A stretch of 64,000 nucleotides of DNA from the NCBI GenBank assembly GCA_964485095.1, contig CAZAIB010000005.1:46665-110664 (forward strand). Reading direction: 5' to 3'. The position numbers and the translations under genes are program-made. How positions within the stretch are numbered: the stretch's first letter is position 1; each line of letters starts with the position of its first letter. Under the pieces are notes generated by a model. That model was given only the letters and a program-made list of their open reading frames with translations. It had not been told where the DNA came from and did not search any database. Shown one piece after another: positions 51,106 through 58,900 of this stretch. This DNA is from CAYNWT01 sp964485095. GTDB taxonomy: Bacteria; Planctomycetota; Planctomycetia; Planctomycetales; Planctomycetaceae.

Positions 51106-52116
51106 ATGACTGCCTCAGTTGACTTCGGAAGTCACCGCATTCGAGTTCTCACACTGCAGAACGACAATATTGTCGCGAAGCAATTTCGTTCTGTGTATTC
51201 CGTATTGCCGGACTCGCAGGAACAGCGCGCCATTTTGGGGCGGTTGGGTTTGCCGTATGCGGCGTGTGAAAATCACCTTGCTGTTATCGGTGATCACGCG
51301 GATGAACTCCGTTGTGTGAATTCCCTACCAGCGGTTCCTATCTTCAGTGATGGTCAGATTACCGCTGACGATCCGCCCGCGCGGCAGATTCTTAATGTGC
51401 TTGTGGAATCGATGCTGCCGCTGGCGGCCCACCAAAATCAAACCTGTGCCGTTGTGACGCCGGGTTCATTTAAAAAAGGTACGGGTTCGCCCGAGTTCCT
51501 GGAGAAGATCATTGGGCTCCGCGGATACACTCCGCTTCAGGTCAGTGCCGGGCAGGCCATCGTACTGGCTGAAGGAACCGGCAACCGGTTCAGCGCGATT
51601 GGCGTTTCGTTTGGGTCGCAGTGCTGCGACATTGCTTTGGTGGCTCGTGGGAACTTAATCGATCGAGAAGTTGTCAACAAAGGCGGCGACTGGATGGATA
51701 TCGAACTGGCTCGCCAGAGTCGCCAGTACGTTTACGACCGCGAAGGTCAGTGTTACCTGGATACCGGTTCTGTATCGAACTGGAAGGAAGCGTCATTCCG
51801 ATCGCTGGATCGTCGTGACAGCGTCCTGGAACACACGCTGGGTAACTTGTACTCAGAAATGTTGAAGGACGTTGTATCTGCAATCGAAAGCATTGTTGAA
51901 CGCAACTCGATTCAGTCAGGCAATCTACCTGTGCTGTGCAATGGTGGAGTCGCCACGATCGATGGATTCACAGAAGCCATGCGTCATGCGTTCCGAACCA
52001 CCAAGCTAAGTGCAAAGCAGGTTGGCGAGATTCGAGTGGTATCTGATCCACTGGCTGTCGCTCGCGGCGGTTTGATTCACGTCACGCTGCAGAACGAAAC
52101 GAAAGCTGCCGCGTAG
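51106..52116 (+). CDS. Actin-fold (MreB/ParM-like) ATPase
   Basis: 336 aa. The actin/Hsp70 fold is indicated by the phosphate-1 loop TASVDFGSHRIRVL (Asp6), a phosphate-2 equivalent at about 165-182 reading IGVSFGSQCCDIALVARG where the usual Asp is replaced by Ser, a connecting helix AGQAIVLAEGTGNRFS, and the adenosine motif LPVLCNGGVATIDGF. The C-terminus ends ARGGLIHVTL. It is not MreB, FtsA, DnaK or ParM by close match; it looks like a planctomycete-specific filament ATPase. The gene follows the SLBB-like membrane protein by 47 bases and is probably co-transcribed. Divergent phosphate-2 residues could mean altered ATP hydrolysis. Confidence 0.75.
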   Translation: MTASVDFGSHRIRVLTLQNDNIVAKQFRSVYSVLPDSQEQRAILGRLGLPYAACENHLAVIGDHADELRCVNSLPAVPIFSDGQITADDPPARQILNVLVESMLPLAAHQNQTCAVVTPGSFKKGTGSPEFLEKIIGLRGYTPLQVSAGQAIVLAEGTGNRFSAIGVSFGSQCCDIALVARGNLIDREVVNKGGDWMDIELARQSRQYVYDREGQCYLDTGSVSNWKEASFRSLDRRDSVLEHTLGNLYSEMLKDVVSAIESIVERNSIQSGNLPVLCNGGVATIDGFTEAMRHAFRTTKLSAKQVGEIRVVSDPLAVARGGLIHVTLQNETKAAA

Positions 52117-52305
52117 CAGCCAGCGACACCTTCCTGAAGAAGCGTCGCTTAGAACTCAAACGTTCGTTCGGGATGTCGTTGTTGCGAATGCTATGGCTGT
52201 GGTGTCGATTTCCAGACAAGAACAGCCACACGTGGGTATCCGGCGCCCCGAACACACCAGCCAGCCTGCCCAACGAAGGTCGGCTGGCTTGGTTCGTGGC
52301 GGGCC
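52117..52305. other. Convergent intergenic region with terminator-like hairpin
   Basis: Between the actin-like gene (plus) and sdhB (minus). AGCCAGCC (52259-52266) pairs exactly with GGCTGGCT (52282-52289), with a 15-base loop, followed by TTGGTT on the plus strand. Since both flanking genes converge here, it probably serves as a bidirectional terminator, though the T-run is weak. Confidence 0.45.
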
Positions 52306-53073
52306 TTAGTCTGCCTGGCCCGTCAGAGTGGCTCGCAGATATTCGCGGTTCAGGCGAGCGATGTTCGTGACGGAAATTCCGGCCGGACACGCTGCTTCGC
52401 ACTCTGACGTGTTGGTGCAACTACCGAAGCCTTCGTCGTCCATCTGATTCACCATGGCGACGACACGAGAACCGCGTTCTGGTGCGCCTTGGGGCAGGAT
52501 GGCCAGTTGTGAAACTTTGGCAGACACGAACAGCATCGCTGATGCGTTCTTGCACGAAGCAACACATGCTCCACAGCCAATACAGGCCGCGGCGTCCATG
52601 GCGACAGACTGATCGTTCTGTGCGATTGGAATGGCGTTGCCATCAGGAGCATTACCCGTGTTGACGGATACGTAGCCGCCCTTTTGAATCACTCGGTCAA
52701 AGGCTGATCGGTCACAGACCAGATCCTTCACCACAGGAAACGCCGTCGCGCGCCATGGTTCGATGACGATGGCGTCGTTGTTTTTGAACCGACGCATGTG
52801 TAGCTGGCAGGTCGTGGTCTCTTTGTCAGGACCGTGTGCCTGGCCGTTAATCATGACGCCGCAGCTGCCGCAAATGCCTTCTCGGCAGTCGTGGTCGAAC
52901 GCGATTGGTTCTTCACCCTTTTCGAACAACTGTTCGTTCAGCACGTCCAGCATTTCCAGAAACGACATGTGGGTCGTGATCCCACTGAGCGCGTATTCTT
53001 CGAAGTGACCGGGGTCCTGTGGGCCTTTTTGACGCCAGACCTTCAGAGTCAGGTTGAGTGTTTCGTCGCTCAT
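52306..53073 (-). CDS. sdhB: Succinate dehydrogenase/fumarate reductase iron-sulfur subunit
   Basis: 255 aa. Passes electrons from the flavoprotein to the membrane subunit. [2Fe-2S] site CREGICGSCGVMINGQ, [4Fe-4S]/[3Fe-4S] region CIGCGACVASCKNASAM and CTNTSECEAACPAGISV. The pattern corresponds to the type B enzyme with one cytochrome subunit. Its ATG overlaps the sdhA stop by one base (TAATG), so it is translated directly after sdhA. Confidence 0.95.
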   Translation of the reverse strand: MSDETLNLTLKVWRQKGPQDPGHFEEYALSGITTHMSFLEMLDVLNEQLFEKGEEPIAFDHDCREGICGSCGVMINGQAHGPDKETTTCQLHMRRFKNNDAIVIEPWRATAFPVVKDLVCDRSAFDRVIQKGGYVSVNTGNAPDGNAIPIAQNDQSVAMDAAACIGCGACVASCKNASAMLFVSAKVSQLAILPQGAPERGSRVVAMVNQMDDEGFGSCTNTSECEAACPAGISVTNIARLNREYLRATLTGQAD

Positions 53074-55037
53074 TACTTGTAACTCCTGGTCGCCAGCTTA
53101 ACGTCGTTGAACTCAAGGTGTTCTTTGTGCAGCGACGCTTTCTCGCCGACACCATTGAAGCCCCAGGCGGCGACGTAACTGAAGTTCTCGTCGTCGCGTT
53201 TGGCTTCGCCTTCACCAAGGAAGCCGTTCTTTACTTCCGGATCGTCCTTCGTGTATTGGTGCTCTTCGCGGAAGTGACCGCCACAGGATTCTTCACGGTT
53301 CAAAGCGTCATAGGCGAACAGTTCTGCAAACTCGATGAAGTCTGCAACGCGTCCCGCCGCTTCGAGGCTTTGGTTGAAGCTTTCGCCGGATCCCGGCACA
53401 TGCAGGTCTGACCAAAATTCTTCGCGAAGAGTAGCGATCTTGCTGATGGCTGTTTCAAGGCCTTTGGCATTCCGGGCCATCCCGCAGTACTCCCACATGA
53501 TCTTTCCGAGTTCACGGTGGAAGTTGTCAGCCGAACGAGTTCCGCCGATGCTTAGCAGGCTATTGACTCGACCAGTTGCGGCCTCCATCGCCTCTTTGCA
53601 AGCAGGGTGATCGCTGGAGAGCGGAACCAAATCGGCACTCGCCAGGTGATTGCCGATCGTGTACGGCAACACGAAGTAGCCGTCCGCCAGGCCCTGCATC
53701 AAAGCGCTCGCACCAAGCCGGTTCGCTCCGTGGTCAGAGAAGTTGGCTTCGCCCAGAACAAACAGTCCCGGTAGGTTGCTCTGCAGGTTGTAGTCGACCC
53801 ACAAGCCACCCATCGTGTAGTGGACGGCCGGGTAGATTCGCATCGGAACCTTATACGGGTCGTCGTCGGTAATCTTGTGGTACATGTGGAACAGGTTGCC
53901 GTACTTCTTGCGGACGGCGTCCTCTCCATCTCGAGCAATCGCGTCCCGGAAATCCAGGAATACAGCAAAGCCCGTTTCGCCGACTCCATAGCCAGCATCG
54001 CAACGTTCTTTCGCCGCGCGGGATGCGACGTCGCGAGGAACCAGGTTCCCGAACGACGGGTACCGACGTTCCAGGTAGTAGTCGCGATCTTCTTCAGGAA
54101 TGTCCTGTGGTTTACGCGTCTCATCGGCGTTCTTGGGAACCCAAACACGACCGTCGTTTCGCAGGCTTTCGCTCATGAGCGTCAGCTTCGACTGGTAGTC
54201 GCCAGCGGACGGGATACAGGTCGGGTGAATCTGCGTGTAGCACGGATTCGCCATGAACGCACCGCGTTTGTGGGCTCGCCAACCGGCGGTCACATTGCAG
54301 CTTTTCGCGTTCGTCGACAGGTAGAACACGTTTCCGTATCCGCCTGTTGCCAGAACCACCGCGTCAGCCGTGTGAGTTTCGAACTCACCGGTTGTCAGAT
54401 TGCGCGCGATTATTCCGCGAGCCTTGCCGTCAACGACAACAAGGTCAAGCATCTCACGACGCGTAAACATCTCGATCTTGCCAGTGTTGATCTGGCGCTG
54501 CATCGCCTGATACGCACCAAGCAGCAGCTGTTGCCCGGTTTGCCCGCGGCAGTAGAAGGTTCGTGAAACCTGAGCACCACCGAATGATCGGTTTGCCAGA
54601 GTTCCACCGTATTCGCGAGCGAACGGAACGCCCTGCGAAACGCATTGGTCGATGATGTTGTTACTGACTTGAGCCAACCGGTAGACGTTGGCCTCGCGGC
54701 TGCGATAGTCGCCGCCTTTGACCGTGTCATAGAACAGACGCCAGACACTGTCGCCGTCGTTCGGGTAGTTCTTGGCTGCGTTGATACCACCCTGAGCCGC
54801 AATGCTGTGGGCTCGGCGCGGGCTGTCCTGCAGGCAGAATGACTTAACGTTGTAGCCAAGTTCGGCCAGTGACGCCGCCGCGGATCCGCCAGCCAGGCCG
54901 GTTCCGACGACAATGACTGTGAACTTCCGCTTGTTGGCCGGGTTCACCAACTTGACGTTGAAGCGGTGCTTGTCCCACTTCTCCTGAATCGGACCGTCCG
55001 GAACGTTTCCATTCAAGGTGTTTGCTGTATCTGTCAT
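53073..55037 (-). CDS. sdhA: Succinate dehydrogenase/fumarate reductase flavoprotein subunit
   Basis: 654 aa. Oxidises succinate to fumarate in the TCA cycle. FAD-binding GTGLAGGSAAASLAELGYNV, the covalent flavin His in AHSIAAQGGIN, substrate-site residues in the HPTCIPS and FMANPCYTQ region, and HYTMGGLWVDYNLQSNLPGL with GEANFSDHGANRLGASALMQ. The C-terminal FAD-binding domain ends in a catalytic Arg region. The long form matches type B (Bacteroidetes/Planctomycetes-like) SQR/QFR. Second gene of sdhC-sdhA-sdhB. Confidence 0.96.
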   Translation of the reverse strand: MTDTANTLNGNVPDGPIQEKWDKHRFNVKLVNPANKRKFTVIVVGTGLAGGSAAASLAELGYNVKSFCLQDSPRRAHSIAAQGGINAAKNYPNDGDSVWRLFYDTVKGGDYRSREANVYRLAQVSNNIIDQCVSQGVPFAREYGGTLANRSFGGAQVSRTFYCRGQTGQQLLLGAYQAMQRQINTGKIEMFTRREMLDLVVVDGKARGIIARNLTTGEFETHTADAVVLATGGYGNVFYLSTNAKSCNVTAGWRAHKRGAFMANPCYTQIHPTCIPSAGDYQSKLTLMSESLRNDGRVWVPKNADETRKPQDIPEEDRDYYLERRYPSFGNLVPRDVASRAAKERCDAGYGVGETGFAVFLDFRDAIARDGEDAVRKKYGNLFHMYHKITDDDPYKVPMRIYPAVHYTMGGLWVDYNLQSNLPGLFVLGEANFSDHGANRLGASALMQGLADGYFVLPYTIGNHLASADLVPLSSDHPACKEAMEAATGRVNSLLSIGGTRSADNFHRELGKIMWEYCGMARNAKGLETAISKIATLREEFWSDLHVPGSGESFNQSLEAAGRVADFIEFAELFAYDALNREESCGGHFREEHQYTKDDPEVKNGFLGEGEAKRDDENFSYVAAWGFNGVGEKASLHKEHLEFNDVKLATRSYK

Positions 55038-55076
55038 GGATAGGTGCCTCCCACCGAAGCGGTGCTAAATTGGCCG

Positions 55077-55757
55077 TTAGTTAAATGACCAGAGCACAAA
55101 ACTGATGAAGCCAATTCCGATTGTCCAACCGAACGCGAGGCTCAGAATGCGGACCAGCTTGTTGTATTTCGGATGACTGAAGCCAAGTGTATTCAATGCG
55201 CTGCCAAATCCGTGGACCAGATGAACGGCGAGGGCAGAACAGCCAATAACGTAAATGATGGCACTGACCGGATTGGAGAGAAGCAACTTGGCTTTCTCGT
55301 ATTCGCTTTCCGGATAGTACTTCGCCCCACGCAGTTCGAACGTGAAGTCAATCAGGTGAAGGATCACAAACCCCAGCACAACGGCGCCCGTCGCGAACAT
55401 GTAGCTGCTGGCCCCGCCACCCTTAAGGATGGTCATGCCCTGCTTACTGTTTTGCTCAAGGTATTCGTTCTTGCGAGCCTGCTTGTTCATGTTGGACGTG
55501 CTGATGGCCAGTCCAATGTGAGTGAAGAACAGCGTGACGAGGCCAACTTCGGCAATCTTCAGCAGCCATTCATTCTTGTGCAGAGTGTGTGCGTAGCCGT
55601 TGTAAGCTTCTTCGCTCACAAACAGAAACACGTTGCCGCCCAGGTGAGCGACCAAGAACCCACACAACATCAACCCGGTGACCGCCATCACCAGTTTCTG
55701 TCCAACAGATGAAGACAGAGCGCGAATGATCCAAGCCAGGGCCGGAATCTTCTCCAT
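55077..55757 (-). CDS. sdhC: Succinate dehydrogenase cytochrome b subunit, type B
   Basis: 226 aa from the ATG at 55757. Five hydrophobic helices with His residues that would bind two haems: VGQKLVMAVTGLMLCGFLVAH, LIAEVGLVTLFFTHIGLAIS (in part), AVVLGFVILHLIDFTFELR, VIYVIGCSALAVHLVHGFGS and LSLAFGWTIGIGFISFVLWS. Anchors the complex and reduces menaquinone or a related quinone. The frame extends upstream to 55862 but without a better start. First gene of the operon; 39 bases before sdhA. Confidence 0.9.
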   Translation of the reverse strand: MEKIPALAWIIRALSSSVGQKLVMAVTGLMLCGFLVAHLGGNVFLFVSEEAYNGYAHTLHKNEWLLKIAEVGLVTLFFTHIGLAISTSNMNKQARKNEYLEQNSKQGMTILKGGGASSYMFATGAVVLGFVILHLIDFTFELRGAKYYPESEYEKAKLLLSNPVSAIIYVIGCSALAVHLVHGFGSALNTLGFSHPKYNKLVRILSLAFGWTIGIGFISFVLWSFN

Positions 55758-55931
55758 GATGCGAACGGGAAACGAAAGAGTTCGAACTAGAAAGCTCAAC
55801 GCCTTCTCCTTTGCCACGGGTGCCAATCTGACCGTCACGACTTCTCTGCGAACGCTGTGCACGAACCAAAACGGTGCGGATGACGCAGCATAACCAGACA
55901 GCCGCTGATTATAGACCAGCGGAAGACGACT

Positions 55932-57248
55932 TCAATCTACGCTCGACGTCTGCGATACCATTGATTCGGTTTGTTTGCAGCTGGCGGTACCGTTGACAGA
56001 ATCGGTTGGGTGATTCCCAGATTTGAGATCATCGACGGACGCAACCTGCTGGAGATCCGAGTCCGGCCGCCGTGCGCCAGTCCGCAGATAACCTAAAGCC
56101 ACCAAAATGGTTAGCGTGGTGCTGGTATAGAACATCTGATGGAACCCAAAGCCGCCATTGAAGTGATCAATGATCCCCCCCAGTACTGGAGCCGACAGAG
56201 CGCCGCCGAGGTCGAAGAAGCCCAGAACTAAAGTCGTGCCGGTCCCACGATACTCGCGAGGAAACGCCTCGGTTCCCAGTGAGACGACTGCTGGAAACAG
56301 CAAGGCATGCCCAAATCCTGAACACACCGCCGGGAATACCAACTGCCAGGCTTCGGTAACGGACGGGAGAACTCCAAAGCCGATGGCCGACCCGGTTGCA
56401 CCCATCAGGATCATTCGGTGCCGACCAACCGTCTGGCTCCATTTGCGGCTGCTCATCCGAATTAGAAATGCAGCAATCGCAAAGCAGGTCCAGTAGGTTC
56501 CAATTCCACCCAGTCCGCGATGAGTCGAAAACCGAGTGAGGAACAACGAGGGGATGATGAAGTTCATGCCCATCAGAAGCGCGACAAAAACGACCGGACC
56601 AGGCCAGTGCTTAAACAACAGCCGGTGGGCGGGTGGAGTTGCCTTTGGTCTGCAGTGCTGATCTTTGCTGGTGATCAGCAGTACCAGCAGTAAATACGCG
56701 ACGCCAATTCCGGCAACCACCCAGAACACAACCAGCGGTTCCGTAAGGCCGGAGAACCTGCGCCCCAGCAGGTCGCACAGCTGCGATCCACAGATCATTC
56801 CCAGGAAGCCGCTACTGCCAAGATTTCCGATAACCTCAGTCCGCCGATGAACCGGCGCACGGTTTTGGGCGTGGAAGATGGAACACGTAAACATGCCCGA
56901 CAGGCCGACCGCAAACAATATCCGTCCCGCGTAGAGACCGGGCTGGATCGTGTTCGACTGCGACAGCAGAACGCATCCGCAAACGAACGTTGTGATGACT
57001 GACAGCCACAACCGGCGGGCTCCAAAGCGGTCGATTGCCTGGCCGAGAAACAGCCGCCCGAACAATGCGGCGAAGACTCCACAGCTCACAATGAACCCTG
57101 CCAGCTGTTCGGTTCCGCCGAAAATCTGAACGAACTCAGCAAACCGAAACGTCGTGGCATTGGACGTCACCAGCAGCAGGTTGGCGACGTAGGACAACCA
57201 AAACGTCCGGTCATAGACCTTCTGATTGTCAGGAATTGGAGACGACAT
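55932..57248 (-). CDS. Major facilitator superfamily transporter
   Basis: 438 aa from the ATG at 57248, twelve hydrophobic segments. The loop 2-3 signature reads GRLFLGQAIDRFGARRLWLS and the second-half equivalent RKWSQTVGRHRMILMGATG; helix 4-5 region GRILFAVGLSGMFTCSIFHA. The C-terminus is soluble. Substrate is not evident; the pattern fits the MFS subfamily of small-molecule or arabinose-efflux-like permeases. The longer frame (to 57719) has no homology-like content. It follows no operon; the sdh genes lie downstream on the same strand after a 69-base gap. Confidence 0.88.
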   Translation of the reverse strand: MSSPIPDNQKVYDRTFWLSYVANLLLVTSNATTFRFAEFVQIFGGTEQLAGFIVSCGVFAALFGRLFLGQAIDRFGARRLWLSVITTFVCGCVLLSQSNTIQPGLYAGRILFAVGLSGMFTCSIFHAQNRAPVHRRTEVIGNLGSSGFLGMICGSQLCDLLGRRFSGLTEPLVVFWVVAGIGVAYLLLVLLITSKDQHCRPKATPPAHRLLFKHWPGPVVFVALLMGMNFIIPSLFLTRFSTHRGLGGIGTYWTCFAIAAFLIRMSSRKWSQTVGRHRMILMGATGSAIGFGVLPSVTEAWQLVFPAVCSGFGHALLFPAVVSLGTEAFPREYRGTGTTLVLGFFDLGGALSAPVLGGIIDHFNGGFGFHQMFYTSTTLTILVALGYLRTGARRPDSDLQQVASVDDLKSGNHPTDSVNGTASCKQTESMVSQTSSVD

Positions 57249-57739
57249 GGCTGCTCGGACCGCGCGCCGGACTATCGGCTGGAGACTGGGGCGCGGTTGG
57301 TGTGAATGTATGGCAAGCGATGCGTTCGACTTGCCGAAGCCCGACCACGGAAATCCGAGCTGAAGCGATACGTGGTTTGCCATCCTAGAGCAGAACCTGT
57401 CTTGGGCAAGACGGACTCTGAATGCGAAAGGCTGTTTCGGTCGGGCTTTGACTACGAGCGGCAGGTTGCTCGAAGGAAAGTCGGAGCGATCCTGCTTTTC
57501 TGAGGAACTCGCTCGGATTGGTTCAGAACACGTCGCGGATGAGGCTCGCAGATGGAGCGGACATGTCATGTAGCCGTTTGCGGGTTTGTGAACCGAGATA
57601 CATTTGACGCGATTCTGAACGACTGCCCGGTTCTGTACGAAAGATTCCAGGTAAGCGCGACGTGCTCGGGCGCGTCGATAGTTCATCGGCAACAGGTTGG
57701 TTGCCATGAACACAGTCAAAACTCCCTGGAATCGAAACT
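57249..57739. other. 491-base divergent intergenic region
   Basis: Between the MFS gene (minus) and the YHS-like protein (plus). No gene, RNA, repeat or strong hairpin was recognised. It should hold promoters in both directions. Confidence 0.4.
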
Positions 57740-58612
57740 ATGTTGTCTTCATCTTCAAAGTGTGGCCTGCTGGCAGCAGCGTGTCTCTTCTCTCTTGGAC
57801 TCTCCGACGCGAACGCACAGTCTGGTACTCGTAGCGGCGGCTACTCCGGCGGCTACAACACCCGGTCGAGGCAAAAGCCCGTTCAGAAGAAGCGGATGTC
57901 CGAAACGTCGATGGGCAAGATGAAAGACAAAACCATGCAGGATAAGGGCATGGCCGACAAGGGAATGGCTGACAAGCCGATGGCGAACAAGCCGTTGATG
58001 GTCAAGCTTGGTCTTGAAGGGTACTGCCCGGTTTGCATTCTTGACGCACACAAATGGGAGAAGGGTCGTCAGGAGCATCGGTCAGTCTACGACGGGGTCG
58101 CTTACTTGTTCCCAAGTGCAGCGGTTAAGAAGAAGTTCGATATGACTCCTGCCAAATATGTGCCGGCACTGAACGGTGACTGCATTGTCTGCTACGAGAA
58201 ATACGACAAGCGAGTTCCAGGCAACATTCGGTACGCAGCGAAAAGGAACGGCCGGATCTACATGTTCCCAAGCGACGAAGTGAAGCAGACATGGATCGAA
58301 AATCCAGCTGCTTACGATAAGTCGGACGTCGCATTGAACGGTGAGTGCAGCGTATGCCTTGTTGCAGCAAACAAGCATGTTCCAGGAATGGAAAAGTTCA
58401 CTGAGGTCCACGGAGGCCTTCGTTACTTGTTCCCATCTGCCAAAGAACAGGATGTCTTCCGCCAGTCTCCCGGTAAGTATGCCAAGGCCGAAATGATGTA
58501 CACGAAAGCCAGCATGATGAAGGATGACAAGGGCATGATGAAGGACAAGGCTGGCAGCTCATCAAAAGACATGATGAAGGGAAAAGCTGGTAGCTCATCG
58601 AAAGGTACTTAG
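57740..58612 (+). CDS. Secreted protein with three YHS-like CxxC repeats
   Basis: 290 aa. Signal peptide (KCGLLAAACLFSLGLSDANA). A Gly/Ser/Tyr/Arg stretch and then a Lys/Met/Asp low-complexity region (MADKGMADKPMANKPLM) precede three tandem repeats of about 55 residues, each with a CxxC (96-99, 148-151, 203-206), a Tyr/Arg stretch and the ending YLFPS or YMFPS. This is the layout of YHS-type metal- or heme-proximal domains. A second Lys/Met low-complexity tail (MMKDDKGMMKDKAGSSSKDM) closes the protein. Metal binding (Cu or Fe) is likely; Met-rich ends are common in copper-handling proteins. An intrinsic terminator follows. Confidence 0.8.
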   Translation: MLSSSSKCGLLAAACLFSLGLSDANAQSGTRSGGYSGGYNTRSRQKPVQKKRMSETSMGKMKDKTMQDKGMADKGMADKPMANKPLMVKLGLEGYCPVCILDAHKWEKGRQEHRSVYDGVAYLFPSAAVKKKFDMTPAKYVPALNGDCIVCYEKYDKRVPGNIRYAAKRNGRIYMFPSDEVKQTWIENPAAYDKSDVALNGECSVCLVAANKHVPGMEKFTEVHGGLRYLFPSAKEQDVFRQSPGKYAKAEMMYTKASMMKDDKGMMKDKAGSSSKDMMKGKAGSSSKGT

Positions 58613-58661
58613 GGGTACTAGTCTGGTCCGCAACGTTTCTGGGAACGTTAACTGGACGAAG
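58613..58661 (+). other. Short spacer before the YHS-gene terminator
   Basis: Contains AACGTTTCTGGGAACGTT, a short inverted repeat (AACGTT ends) just before the terminator hairpin. No gene. Confidence 0.35.
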
Positions 58662-58694
58662 AAGGCCGCACAGATCTTGTGTGGCCTTTTTTTT
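58662..58694 (+). terminator. Intrinsic terminator of the YHS-like gene
   Basis: AAGGCCGCACA pairs with TGTGTGGCCTT around GATCT, with one mismatch/wobble, directly followed by a run of eight T. Position 50 bases after the stop codon fits a rho-independent terminator for the gene ending at 58612. Confidence 0.85.
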
Positions 58695-58900
58695 GCGCGC
58701 ACCGGGAACACCGGTGACGGTCGCCCGACCGAACGTAGGCCCCGCGCACGGTGAATCCCACGATGGAATGACTGCTACCAACAACTTCGAGGCTTCGCGG
58801 CCTCTTTGGTTCCGCCCGCCGTCGCGTTTCCGTTGCGTTTGGTGATCGAAATACGGACACTCGTGGTTGTCCCTGTCCCTGAGTGCACCGCTGCGAGTCG

